64,000 bases of DNA, taken from Miscanthus floridulus (Eukaryota > Streptophyta > Magnoliopsida > Poales > Poaceae). Location of the stretch: positions 4,035,172 to 4,099,171 of the forward strand of contig NC_089586.1 in assembly GCF_019320115.1 (NCBI RefSeq). Reading direction: 5' to 3'. The notes under the pieces are model-generated. The model saw only the letters and a list, made by a program, of their open reading frames with translations. It had not been told where the DNA came from and did not search any database. Below, in pieces: positions 1-11,443 of the stretch (the first letter of the stretch is position 1; every line of letters starts with the position of its first letter). A program made the translations under genes and the position numbers.

Positions 1-446
1 AATTGAAGTGCAGCATACTCCGTCTTTAGAACCTCAGTCATTCTCAACACACGGAATTTATCTTCCATCGTGTTGATCCATTCCTCTGCATCGAGTGGCT
101 CTGTTGCTTCCTTGAATACTGGCGGCCTGGTGTCCATGAAATCTTTGAAGCTGCTATATTGGTTCACTCCCATGCCACCACCTTGATTGTTACCACGTTG
201 AACGTTGTTGGCGATGGTTCAAAGAAGATCCTCCATGTTCTTCTGGGATTGTTCCACGTTGCGCTGACTCTTGAGCAGCTGTGCGAGGAACATCTCGGGG
301 GTAAACGGGGGAGGAGGTGGCAAATGTGGTTCATGGGGAGGTTCATTGTTGTTGCCGTGGTTTCCACCACCACCACCAGCCCCCACACCGTTAGCACCGG
401 GCTCAGCGGCCTCATACGTGGTTCGGCGAGTGTTTGTCATCTGCAT
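1..446 (-). pseudogene. gag N-terminus (Ty3/gypsy), one in-frame stop, truncated by window
   Basis: The reading frame starts at the ATG at 446 with a short basic stretch, a Gly/Asn-rich segment and a poly-Pro run, then enters the conserved gag core (FMDTRPPVFKEATEPLDAEE and the following WINTMEDKF), which is typical of Tekay/Del gag in grasses. The core mediates capsid assembly in this family. A TGA at 219-221 interrupts the frame about 75 residues in, after which the same frame continues open to the window edge. The break is therefore a point mutation rather than a frameshift. This copy cannot make an intact Gag. It lies 360 bp downstream of the H3-tail ORF on the same strand. Confidence 0.85.
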
Positions 447-805
447 ATTTCAGCCACAAGTAACGATTGAGTGAAGCTGTAATAATTGCGAGTGAAGGAA
501 AAATTATGACGTACTGAATTTACTGGAGAGAATAAATTCATGCAATAAAACAGAGGCACAACAATCGCATCCCAATTAAAACAACGGCACTTAATCGAAT
601 TACTTCAACGGCAAATATTGCGTCCATACAATTAAATTGCCAGCATACCTACACTGGACTTTTTATGCGTTCAGATATCGCATTCGAAAATCAGTTCCAA
701 CCACATGCCAAGTCTCATACGTTCGAAGCAACATACAATAGGTTACATGCCAACAAAAGAAAGGTTATCGCGGCAGGACCTAGATACTAGCGCAAGGCAA
801 CTAGC

Positions 806-1795
806 CTACTCCTCGGGGCTATCGTCGGGATCGGAGATGTCACCATCGCCCACAGGTGAAACTACAGGCTCGTCCTTGTTGTCGTTGTCGACGTCCATGC
901 CAACTGCGTCTGGTGGAGCATATGGGCCAACCCCATTGTAGAGCACGTGAAACTCCTCGTGCAGGTAGCCATTGTATTCCTCTAGCTCATCGACCCTCTG
1001 CAGCAGAAGGTTTCTTGCGTTCTAGGCTTCATTCCTTTCCTGAACCAACTGTCCAATCATGCGGTCTGCATTGTTGTTGGCTTGAGTCAACGTATGCACC
1101 CGCTGCATAGCTCTATCACCTCTCTCAACCGCCTGATCTCGCTGTAGGTTCATATTAGCCAACTGCTCCTGCAAGCTAGCTATAACACGTGCCTGTCTCT
1201 TCTTCTGCTTTTTCCCTTTTAGCTTATCCTCACTACGCAAGCCAGTCAAAGTCCAATAGGTACTCTCGAGACCCTCATATGCTCTGATGGCGGCGAACAT
1301 AGCACTCATTGCCTGGTTGTCGCTAGCCTGTCCTTCAGCTGGACCTCTGACCAATGCACTTCCCTGAGGCTGAACCCAAATGGCATCACGAGGATCATCC
1401 CTAGGAAAAGTACCAGCTAGAGCTGCTGCAAGCTCATTGGGAAATCTGCTCATAATGTCCCTGATGACACAGAAGGCTGCTCCCTCTGCACCCTCAGCTA
1501 GAGTGCGACCCTCAAACTCCAAATGCCAACCATCCCAATCTGGAGCATCACCGAGAGCAGGAACCGTGATCTCCACCACTGCAAGTCCATCCTCTGCTAA
1601 CTGGCTCTCATTCCAAGAGTACACTGGCTCTTGACCCTTTGGGTACCCCACATCATGGAGCACTCTCCAAAGCAAAGTTGGCATGCCAAACTTGCTCAAG
1701 AAGGTGTCCATGGTGCGGTGCTCCCTCAGGGCCAATGGACATCGGGGTGCTCTTCCTCCGGTGGACTTACGGGTGGTCTGCTTCGTGCGGGCCAT
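806..1795 (-). CDS. Leader ORF with histone H3 tail-like N-terminus (retrotransposon-encoded), internal TAG
   Basis: The frame is open from ATG 1795 to a TAG at 1022-1024 (257 aa), then continues in the same frame for 72 more codons to TAG 806-808. Starting at this ATG, the protein reads ARTKQTTRKSTGGRAPR after Met removal. Histone H3 residues 1-17 are matched except A7T and K14R, so K4, R8, K9, S10 and R17 are kept. An in-frame ATG lies 26 codons upstream (1873), but using it would bury the tail, so I chose 1795. The body (about residues 20-185) is acidic and aromatic with no family I recognise. Residues about 190-257 are a charged coiled coil (basic run, then heptad-like LQEQLANMNLQ). After the internal stop, the frame stays coiled-coil-like and ends in an acidic Asp/Glu tail. 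It lies between the primer site and gag. Translation and function are unproven. Confidence 0.75.
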
Positions 1796-2563
1796 CTGTA
1801 GCAAAAGTTCTTTTATTACCTCGGGGAAACATATTTTAGGTGATACAACTTTTATCAATATGAGATAATCCATTTATAAGGGGAGGAATGCTTGAGATGA
1901 ATGAAATGCACAAGTAACATGATGTATGTACATGCCGTACGTTCTCACAAACTTAGGAAATAAATAATTTCTAACGACTAATTCGATGGCATACAACGAT
2001 CTCTCAAATACGTAGCTAATACGTTCTACACAATAGCGTTGTTATGTACCTGCAGAAGATCCATTTCAGCCCAATTCCCAATGAATGCATAAAAAGCAGT
2101 AACTTTTATCTACACGCTCTATACGAATCCCCAGATACGTGTACAACGGTAGTAACTACCCGAACTATCGTCCTATTGACGGCATCGCCTCCACAGACGG
2201 AAGACCCATACATGAGATACCTTTGTAAAACATGCATAGAACATGTAATTACTCCAGCATCATATAAGCATTCACCCTAGATCGGCGGTGTATCCAATCA
2301 TGCTCTCACAACTCACACTTACCGATGCGTAGAGGTAAATGATCCATTCATTACCACTCAAACAAGTGGCACTCATACAATAGCACGCCGTATGAGCGAC
2401 GAAAGAGAAATATGATGCAAGAACCCCAAGTCAGTACTTAATTAAGCCACCTAGAGTCCTTAACTGGGCATAGAGGATATGACCACTGGCACACTTTATG
2501 GTTTGGAAATCACGTTTTTCAAATGCCTTTTTATTTTAAATACACTTGTGAATAGTAACATGC

Positions 2564-2583
2564 TAAACCATGCTCTGATACCA
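2564..2583 (-). other. Primer-binding site, initiator Met tRNA type
   Basis: The minus strand reads TGGTATCAGAGCATGGTTTA, the standard plant retrotransposon site that pairs with the 3' end of initiator methionine tRNA. It follows the LTR end (minus-strand GTTACT) by two or three bases and fixes the element's orientation. Confidence 0.9.
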
Positions 2584-2585
2584 GC

Positions 2586-5500
2586 AGTAACAGAACCGAC
2601 CAATTATACGAAATTAAGTAAGAAAATCATCCGCTAGAGCAGACGATTTAGCAAACTTAAGCCCGTATAACCCGGTAGTCCGTGAAATCACGAAGGATTT
2701 CAAACCAACTTCCATTCTAGCCAAGATCATAATAAGTTTAGCGGTCACCATCACATATTACATAAAAGTTCACAATCACCGGTACATCAGAGTTTCAATA
2801 TAGTTATTACAAAACCAGTTCGAATAAAAGTAGCGGAAGTCATTTGTTCAAACGACACACACTCATGCGGAGTTTAAATATAGTGCCAGCGAATGATCAT
2901 CTCCAACAAAAGCATCAGATGAGACGTAAGGAATGACCATGCCCATGGTCCTAAGCATCACCCATCGCAAGATAAAGGCAGTTGATACAGTAGCCATAAT
3001 ACATCTGCCCATCTGCAACAAGTGGGAATAAAACCCTGAGTACGAGAAGGTACTTAGCTAGACTTACCCGACATAACCAAAAATAAATGACACCAAGGAT
3101 TATGAAGGGCTTTATAGTAGGGTAGCTGACTCATTTGCAAAAAGAAGCATTTTTAGTATTTCAAGAACCTTTTAAAAAGCATTATTGCCAAGTTAATTAT
3201 TATTAACCTGCCGACTAGATTTGCACCTATACTAGAGTAAACATGTGATTAAGCAGATAATGATAACCAATGATCATTAAACAACTTCCATACTGTCATA
3301 TTCATTATAACTGTCCAAGTGTTCCATAACATTTACTACGATGAAGTAACTCAAGTCAAGTGCTCACTATCCAGGAGCGATGGCGATTCGAATCGATTCC
3401 TATCCAGCTGGTGATTTATTCCTTACACAAACCTCACTCACCCGCTAAAGTGAGATATTGATCACCGAGTCAACTTTCTAGAATCTTGAGTTTGCCAGGA
3501 ACCACATGTACCTAGGGGCTGACCGACTGCACTTTGGTCTTATCATCCCGCCCCCGTGTCCTACCACACCTGCTCCGGCACAGTGCATTGCGGGCAATCT
3601 ACTCGGCCCGAAAAAACTCCTAGCTTCGTGGTCGGAAGGTACTTTATCCGGCCAGCTAAATGTAAGGCATGCGTTCAACATGACTCGAGGCCCAACAATG
3701 GTCGGTCCTTAATCGACACAGACGGAAAGCACTACAGTCCAAAACTCTACAAGTCTCCGTCCGGTCTCAACTTCATTTAACACTTAGTTATACCATGACT
3801 TCATAGTCATCCAAACAGATCCAGGTAACCACCTATAGCTCGCAGGTGATAGGAAATCACCTGACTTCTACCGGTCTAAGCCAGCTAAGCATTGACTCGA
3901 TTGCGGATACCAGGGTAACAAGGATATAGTATAACAAAGGTAAACAAGGTATAATGCAGCAACGGTTGCAAACAACTCCTGAACGTAATGCATTAATTAA
4001 AGTAAAGCATTTAATTAATAATTGCAAACCGGGAGAAAAATGCTCTGGGGCTTGCCTCTCTCGAAGGAGCTCGGACGGTGATCAGGGCACTCCGGAAGTT
4101 CCTCAACGTCCTCCTCGTCGGCTTCCGGCACTTCCTGCGGCTACACCTTGAACTGCTCCTCGGGCTCCTCGGGTATAACGACTGGGTTCTCGGTTTGCGA
4201 TCCTATATGATGCAATGCGCGTAAGTGCTTATGCAAACGGTGCATCGAAGGAGATGAATGCAATGGATATGTTTAAATGCAAGGTAGTCAACATCATCCA
4301 AGAAAATATACTACAAGCACATGTCATCTACTGCATTCTCTTCTACTACTAATATGTTTAAGGCGACACACCTTATCAAATGCTTCAAAGATACACCAAA
4401 GCTATTATTATTAACTAATCTTGTATTAAAGATGATTATTTTATTTCCTTTTAAATTAGGGCTACAACAGCAATCTATATTTCTGGTGCTTATAAAAATC
4501 TGAGAAAATTACAGTAGCATGGTACTACTCTAATTAGACTACCATCAGATTTTCATGATATTTGAATGAGTGGATTAGCCTACACAAAAATCACAAGCTA
4601 TGGCATGATTTTGTACATAAAAATACTTTGAACTGTGAAAAGTGTCAAACAACAGAAGTAATATTTTTCCTAGGTTCTTCATAGCATATAATGACTGTAC
4701 AAAAATTGTCACATGCATATTTTATACAAATTTGCTCTCTAGCTAAAATAACAAAAATCAGCCATTAAAGGTACTTGAACTACACCTAAAAATTTTCCCC
4801 CAGCACATGCATGAAACATATTTTTCCTAGGAAGTATATGACATAAGAAGATTAACAAACTTGGAATCATATTTTTCTGAAGACTATAGATTTTTCTACA
4901 TATTTTTCAAGTTATCAGCAATATTCATGATTAAATAAAATTCTACAGCAAAGTATCTCAAAAATGTCATGCAATAATTTTCCCAAGTAGATCTGATGAT
5001 AAGAAACCTAGCAAAATTTGTTTCAACAGATTTGGAGCTAATAGGAGTATACAAACATTTTCCAAAGCATTTAAATAGAATTCTGAAAAATCATTTTTGA
5101 AATCCCTTTTAAAAGTCAGACGACGAAATACTGGGTGCACCCGGTGCTGTGCACCCGGATCTGATCCAGGGCACTGACGAGTGGGCCCCCATGGTCAACG
5201 GCCCCCACCTGTCGGTCAGACCGAGACAGGGGCGGTGCTGACCGGCCAGCTCTCGCCGACGGCGAGCCAGCCGGCGGTGTGATCACCACCAGTAGCTCAC
5301 CCACGACGAGGCGAACACGGTGCACCAAGAGAAGGCACAGGAGGAGCTCGGGATAGGGCTCGACGACGTGCATGGCGGAGCGGCGGCGCTGCTCCCGATG
5401 GCCGGCCATCTCCGACCGGGAAGGGGCGCGAAAGGTGGTACGGGAGCTTGACCGAGCTCGTGCGGTGGTCGTGCGCGCGAAACAGTAGCTAGAAGAAGGA

Positions 5501-6630
5501 CGGAGGGCGAGGTCCATGGAGCGGAGCGCTCCGGTGAGCTCGGCCACAACTCTGGCGAGAGATTCCTAGGGAGAGGGAGCTTCTCATGGCTTACCGAGGC
5601 GAGCACGAGGTGCGTGATGATGAGTCGAAGATGCGGGCGAGATGGAGGGTTCAACGGCAAGCTAGGATGGCTAAGCGAGCCAAATCCAGCGAGGGAGCTG
5701 GTGGCGGCCGATGGCGGGTGCGTACACGGGTGCTGTCCGAGCGAGAGGCGAAGGGAGGAGCAGGAAATGCGATGCCGAGCGAGCTCTGCGGGAGCTTAAG
5801 CAGTTGCCAGCAGTGCCAGAGCTACCGCGGCATGTGGACGCGGTGTCAGGCCACCATCGACGGGTGGTGCCACGCGGCGGGCAAGCCCTGACACGGTCGG
5901 GGGCATGGCGCGGCGACGGGCGCTGCGCACGGCGCTGGGCTGGGCCGAGCGAGGCGAGGCGCGCGAGCGGCGGGCGCTGCTAGGCCGACTCGCGAGGTGG
6001 GCTGGTGCGTTGGGCGGGTGAGGCACGCGGCTGGTGGGGACGCGGGCCAGGCCGGCTTCGGCAGGCGGGCCAGAAGCGAGGCGGCGGCCCGCGAAGGAGG
6101 AAAATCCTTTTTCCAAATATATTTTCAAGGAATTTTTAAATGCCCTCTTTTAAATATTATTTTGAGCAAGAAAATGACCTCTTTTGAAAATGTACCAAAA
6201 ATAAAAGTTGTTTAGAATTTAATTCTCTACAACTTTGCTTTTATGACCACAACCAAATTCTTTCTAGATTTTAAATTGTAAGATCAAAGTCCACGTTTAG
6301 CTCAAAACCCTAATTTTGGGAATTAATTTTTGAAGCCAAATTTTGAATTAATTTGAATACAAACATTGCTCCAAAAATTAAACTAAACATTGCTAGATGA
6401 TTTACAATAGTAGCCAAATATGTTTTACTAACCTAGCAAGAAAAATTTAGGGCAAAACAATTCTTAAACAGGTGTATGCAGCATTCAGGTTTCATGCATG
6501 TTTCAGATGTTTCAAAGCAATGTTTCAATTGTTATTCACATGATTAGGCATGTATGATTTGGATGCTTGATGATGCATGATATATGTGATTTGCAGTGCC
6601 TAAATGCAGGCATAACACCGGGGTGTTACA
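2586..6630 (-). repeat. 5' LTR of the Tekay/Del-like element (about 4.05 kb)
   Basis: On the minus strand the LTR opens with TGTAACACCCC at 6630 and ends with GTTACT at about 2586, directly before the primer site. The expected terminal CA seems altered. The middle (about 5100-6100) is strongly GC-rich, with many overlapping meaningless ORFs, flanked by AT-rich arms. This is usual for long grass gypsy LTRs. No real coding sequence is supported inside it. The second LTR is outside the window, so divergence cannot be judged. Confidence 0.75.
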
Positions 6631-6635
6631 GTCAG

Positions 6636-9273
6636 GTCGATTAGCAGCAGCGAATCCCGGCAAACAACAATTAGCATGGCTAGCCAATGACGGCGATAGA
6701 TGTCTTAACTGCAGCTTATAGGGACAAACCGGCCGATGGATGCAACCAGAGCACCCAGTAAGGTGAATCGATCGGCTTTACCACCATCCATTTGAAAGTC
6801 ACGTATGTAATCCATGGTGAGAAGGAAAGAAAAGAAATCGAGTAATGATTATTTATCGGATCGGACTTGGTGTTGGACTCGTTCATGCAGTGCGGCTTGA
6901 GTACAAACAAAGCATATATTGGTTCTTTATTAGTTCAAGCCAACATAGAGTAGATGCGAGTGAACAAGCTTGGAAGCCAATGTGGACTGCGAAGCATATC
7001 AGCCATCAGGAGACAGAGTCTAATTAAATACGTCCACATACCCGATGCCGGTTAAGAGAAAATAGCAGAAGGTCGCTACTGATTTGCTTATATATTTGAA
7101 TTAAGAGCGAATTAGTACGTGACAAGGATACTCATTAGCTTATGAGTGTGAAGATCAAGGCATCAAGCCGATGGGGCCCTTTATATAGTGATCAGGCATC
7201 AAGCTGATGGGTTTGTTGAAACCAAAGTAAGTCTCCTTCCATCGACTATTATGATCGGCTATTGTGAAGCATCAGCACAGTTACAACCAGTGAAAACCCC
7301 ATCTGCTACAAGTTGCTATAGATAAATACTTTCCCTGTGGTGTCTATATACTTACATAGAAGGCAAAATCTGCTACACCATACTCCTACCCAAGGCGAGA
7401 TCAGTTTAATTCAAAGGAAGGACTACACATACATGTAAGGCGGCGTTGGAAAATAGGATAACTCCCAACATATTAGTTCATGACACCATCTCCAATGCCA
7501 GTTTGAGGAAGGCTAAGGAAGTTAGGAGCAGTTGACCTATGTGCGCAGATATCAGAAGAAGAGTATTAGAGTTGTGATCCTAATTTGGGGGAAACAAAAG
7601 CCGATGATAAAGCTTATTGCATTGGCTAGAGATATTGATTCGTTTATCTCGATATGTCAGATACAAGGCAGGATGAAAATGAATGAGTCACATACAAGGC
7701 GAAAGCGGCCACTATGGATGACTTCTTCTCCAGCATCATGGCTAAGCCTAACATCACTAATGATACAATCAGCTTGTCATGGAACCAACACCGAGAAGAT
7801 CCTTGAGATGAATATGCTCAGCGTCTTGAGCTCTTGCATGAACTACGCATCTAGGGGCCTGCCACTGCACATGCACCTACACGCCATCGAGCTCATCTTC
7901 ATGTTCTATGGCATGCTCAACATCAGTTTTTGTCACCATGACGTTCTTCAGGGCTACCCGTGAGCTGCCCAATGGCATGTTCACCTAGGTGCTCTAGATC
8001 CACAACAAGGAGATCGACAAAGGCCAAGCTCACGCCCAAGGACCGAATATAATAAAGGCCATTGCATATTCGTCAGCAGTAGAGATGGCTACAGGAGTGC
8101 AATGTAAGCGCATCGACAATGCATGCGTATGGTCCAACGCTAGAATCACCATCAGCAACCAGCATCACCCATTGTGTTGTTGGCATCGTCACCATCATTA
8201 TTGTCTTGCTAGTTGCAATCATCCTCAATTGCGTTGGCAGCGGCTACAGATATTGACAAAGCTCGGATGGCATGGCCATCGAAATATTGATCTTCTCGGT
8301 GGATTCGTAATTCGGTGGTTGACACAGAGAAGACCAGAGACAGATCGAGTAGAAAGCCAATAAAGACCAATCACTTCTCTTGGGATAGAATCGACTGTTA
8401 CTTCATAACCTTACCGTTCAAGCAGATGGAGTCTGTAGCTGATCGACAAGAGCATAAAGCCAGTAAGATATCGATTTCTAGTACAGCAGTGGAACTTTAA
8501 AATAATTAGGTGAAATCAATTAAAGATCGACATAGCTGATGACCATCTCTAGAGCTAATGGGATTGTCAAAGTCATTTTCTTCCATGGGTTATTATCATC
8601 GGTTGTTCGACCAAGCATAATTTTCAAGATAAAGAAAAACTCATCATGAGAGGTTATGTCAGAGATACAAAAGGAAGTTAGCAACCTAACAGCCGATAGG
8701 AGACCATTGGCTGGGAGTTATTATATGTAGGAAATTAGCTAACAATAAGGTAATCGTAGCCGACGATGAAGAAAATTATTATATTAAGAAGATAAAAAGA
8801 AGTCACCATCAGTTAGTGATTATCTGATTGAGGGCATTAACACGTACATGGAAGGAACTATTACATACCTATACATAAGTCATCAGAAGATGGAAAAGGA
8901 AATAAACAAGTTTAAAGAGTTTCCATGGTTCGATGATGTGTTCAGCTGATGTTCGTATGCAGCACTGCAACAGGGAATAGCTGAGGGATTTAGGAGTTCG
9001 GTTAATAATCATGGAAGCATATATAACAAGGACTACTCAAAGGCCGATCTGATGAGCACGCAGGTGATGCATCAAGGGAAGTTGAAGGATGTTCTTGTTC
9101 TAGGATCTACAAAATAAGATCAGCATACATATAGCAAAGGAATCATCGGGATTTAATGACAAAGGAAGACGACCGTACTCTTCTGAATCTACTTGCATCA
9201 GCTATTGGTTAGCCGATGTTGCTTGTCTACATGTCAACATGGTTTGATGACACCGGTGATGATGGTGCTGGTG
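6636..9273. other. Non-coding interior of an older LTR element (left block)
   Basis: This AT-rich stretch is full of AGCCGAT/ATCGGCT words, which also recur at 26900-30180. It is therefore probably the same host element, split by later insertions. The ORF at 7532-7963 (+) has no recognisable domain and no coding-like context, so I do not call it a gene. No LTR ends, primer site or pol motifs were found here. The right edge is the insertion point of the 9279 repeat. Confidence 0.45.
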
Positions 9274-9278
9274 GTGAC

Positions 9279-11438
9279 TTAAAGGTCCTAATATGGCTAC
9301 AAGGGGTTGAATAGCCTATTTAAAAATCTATAAATCAACTAGAGCAATTTGATTAGTATGACAAATAGCGAAACACAAACTTGCTTTAGGTCTACAAGGG
9401 TTGCAAGCCACCTATTCAGCAATTCTAGTTACTATGATCACTAGACACACAATTTGCTAAGTCACTACTCACTAAGAGCTCTCACACTTGCTACATTAAA
9501 GAGCTCCACTAGATGAACTTAAGCCACAAAGCAAGCTCTCAATTCTAGCTACACTAAAGAGCTTGCTACAACTAGTTTGCAGAAATATAAATGAGTAAGT
9601 AATGTGATTATACCACCACATAGAGGAGTGAACCAATCACAAGATGAATACTAATTCAATTACCAGAAGAATACCAAAGGGCAAGAGACAACCAATGTTT
9701 TTCTCCTGAGGTTCACGTGCTTGTCGGCATGCTAGTCCCCATTGTGTCGACCAACACTTGGTGGTTCGGTGGCTAAGAGGTGTTGCAATAACCTCGTCCA
9801 CATAATTGGACACCACAAGAACCTACCCACAAGTGAGGTAACTCAATGACACGAGCAATCCACTAGAGTCACCTTTCAGCGCTCCGCCGGGGGAGGCACA
9901 AGACCCATCACAATCACCGCGATCGGAGCTGGAGACAATCACCAACCTACGCTCGATGATCCTCGCTGCTCCAAGCCATCTAGGTGGCGGCAACCACCAA
10001 GAGTAACAAAAGAATCCCGTAGTGAAACCCGAACAACAAGTGCCTCTAGATGCAATCACTTAAGCAATGCACTTGGATTATCTTCCAATCTCACAAAGAT
10101 GTTGAATCAATGATGGAGATGTGTGGGAGGGCTTTGGCTAAGCTCACAATGTTGCTATGTCAATGCAAATAGCCAAGAGAGTGAGCTAGAGCCGGCCAAA
10201 TGATATTTATGGACACCCCCAAATAATAGAGCTGTTGGCTCAATTATTGGGCTGACTACGAGACAACCGGACGCACCGGTCATGTATACCGGATGCGTCC
10301 TATGTGGTGATCAGACGTGTCTGGTCGCTGCATCATCGCCACATGTCCTATTCAAATTGTTTTGCCATTCACGCCCAATGGCAATCTCTACGCACAGTAA
10401 TATTGGTGACCGAACATGCTGTTAGAGAACGACTGGACGCAAGAGACTCAACGTCTGATCAAGTCCAAAGAGCTCCTAGAGCCACTCTGGGCCGACTGGA
10501 CGTGTTTGGTCACACCTGACCAGACGCTCCTAGCGTCCGATCAATTATAGCGCTGAAACCCGAGTCTACTGGTTCACACCGAACGTGTCCGGTGTGGCGA
10601 CCAGACGCGTTCGGTCGCTGCGTCTGGTTGAGTCCAACGAGCTCCTAGAGCCGCTGAACTACGATTGGACATGTCCGGTGTGGCCGAACGGATGCACCCC
10701 TATGTTCAATCCTCTCTGGACCAACACCCGCACCCCACATCACCTCGACCGAATGCTAAACAGTGATTGCTCAACGTCTGGTTACTGCTATGACCTAGAG
10801 TCCAGTCACTTCATCAACTCTGCCATGCCTGGCCAGAATACCAAACATGTTCAATATGGATATCGGAAGCGTCTGGTCACGTTGAGAAGATACCGGACGC
10901 GTCCGGTCCGCACATTGAATGCATCCGGTCACCCCGTGACTAGCGCATTCAACTCCTTTTCAACTCTATCTTCTTTACCCTTGCTCAAATGTGCCAACCA
11001 CTAAGTGTATCACCCTGTGCACATGTGTTAGCATATTTTCACAAATGTTTTTAAGGGTGTTATCACTCCACTAGATCCTAAATACATATGCAATGAGTTA
11101 AAGCATCTAGTGGCACTTTGATAACTGCATTTTGATATGAGTTTCTCCCCTCTTAATAGTATGGCTATCAGTCCTAAATGTGATCACACTCACTAAGTGT
11201 CTCAATCACCAAAACAAAAAACTCCTATCAAGTTTCACCTTTGCCTAGAGCTTTTTGTTTTCCTTTCATCTTTTCCAAGTCTAAGCATTTAATCACCACC
11301 ATGCTATCACCATCATCATGTTATGATCTTTATGTGCTTCATCACTTGGAGTAGTGCTACCTATCTCATAATTACTTTGATAAACTAGGTTAGCACTTAG
11401 GGTTTCATTAATTCACCAAAACCAAACAAGAGCTTTCA
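9279..11438 (+). mobile_element. Solo-LTR-like repeat, copy 1 (2.16 kb)
   Basis: The segment is flanked by a perfect 5-bp duplication, GTGAC at 9274-9278 and 11439-11443. It begins TTAAAGGTCC (family form TGAAAGGTCC) and ends AGAGCTTTCA, so the ends are short inverted repeats of the TG...CA type. A 5-bp duplication with TG...CA ends is the signature of an LTR, and no internal LTR pair or coding region is visible, which points to a solo LTR. Members share the AGxGGxTGAATAG start, a middle rich in CCGGACGC/GCGTCCGG words, and the end CCAAAACCAAACAAG. Short ORFs inside it are not coding. Confidence 0.75.
10262..10935. repeat. Degenerate palindromic CCGGACGC / GCGTCCGG motif array in solo-LTR copy 1
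   Basis: Over about 670 bp, variants of GACCGGACGC and of its reverse complement GCGTCCGGTC recur many times at irregular spacing, often paired head to head. The same array occurs in copy 2 (about 24270-24600), so it belongs to the family. The spacing is too irregular for a simple tandem repeat. Confidence 0.6.
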
Positions 11439-11443
11439 GTGAC

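Larger units (their letters stand above)
1..6630 (-). mobile_element. Tekay/Del-like Ty3/gypsy LTR retrotransposon, 5' part (cut by window edge)
   Basis: Read on the minus strand, the order is LTR (6630-2586), a primer-binding site complementary to initiator Met tRNA, a leader with one long extra ORF (1795-806), then the start of a gypsy gag (446-1). Pol, the 3' LTR and the left target duplication lie outside the window. The Gly/Pro-rich gag start, the very long LTR and the tRNA-Met primer site fit the chromodomain-bearing Tekay/Del lineage, but no integrase or chromodomain is visible here, so the clade is inferred. The right flanking bases after the LTR are GTCAG (6631-6635), the candidate 5-bp target duplication. 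The element sits in other repeat DNA that continues from 6636. Confidence 0.8.

Noticed and set aside
1796..1873. Upstream ATG at 1873 as the start of the H3-tail ORF
   Set aside because: It would place 26 hydrophobic/basic residues before the H3-like tail, which only makes sense at a free N-terminus; 1795 is the simpler start, although 1873 cannot be excluded.
5116..6128. Several ORFs of 90-143 aa on both strands in a GC-rich block
   Set aside because: They overlap in all frames inside a retrotransposon LTR and show no domain or coding pattern; GC-rich DNA simply has few stops.
7532..7963. 143-aa ORF in the old element
   Set aside because: No motif, poor codon pattern, ends by chance; the surroundings are non-coding repeat DNA.
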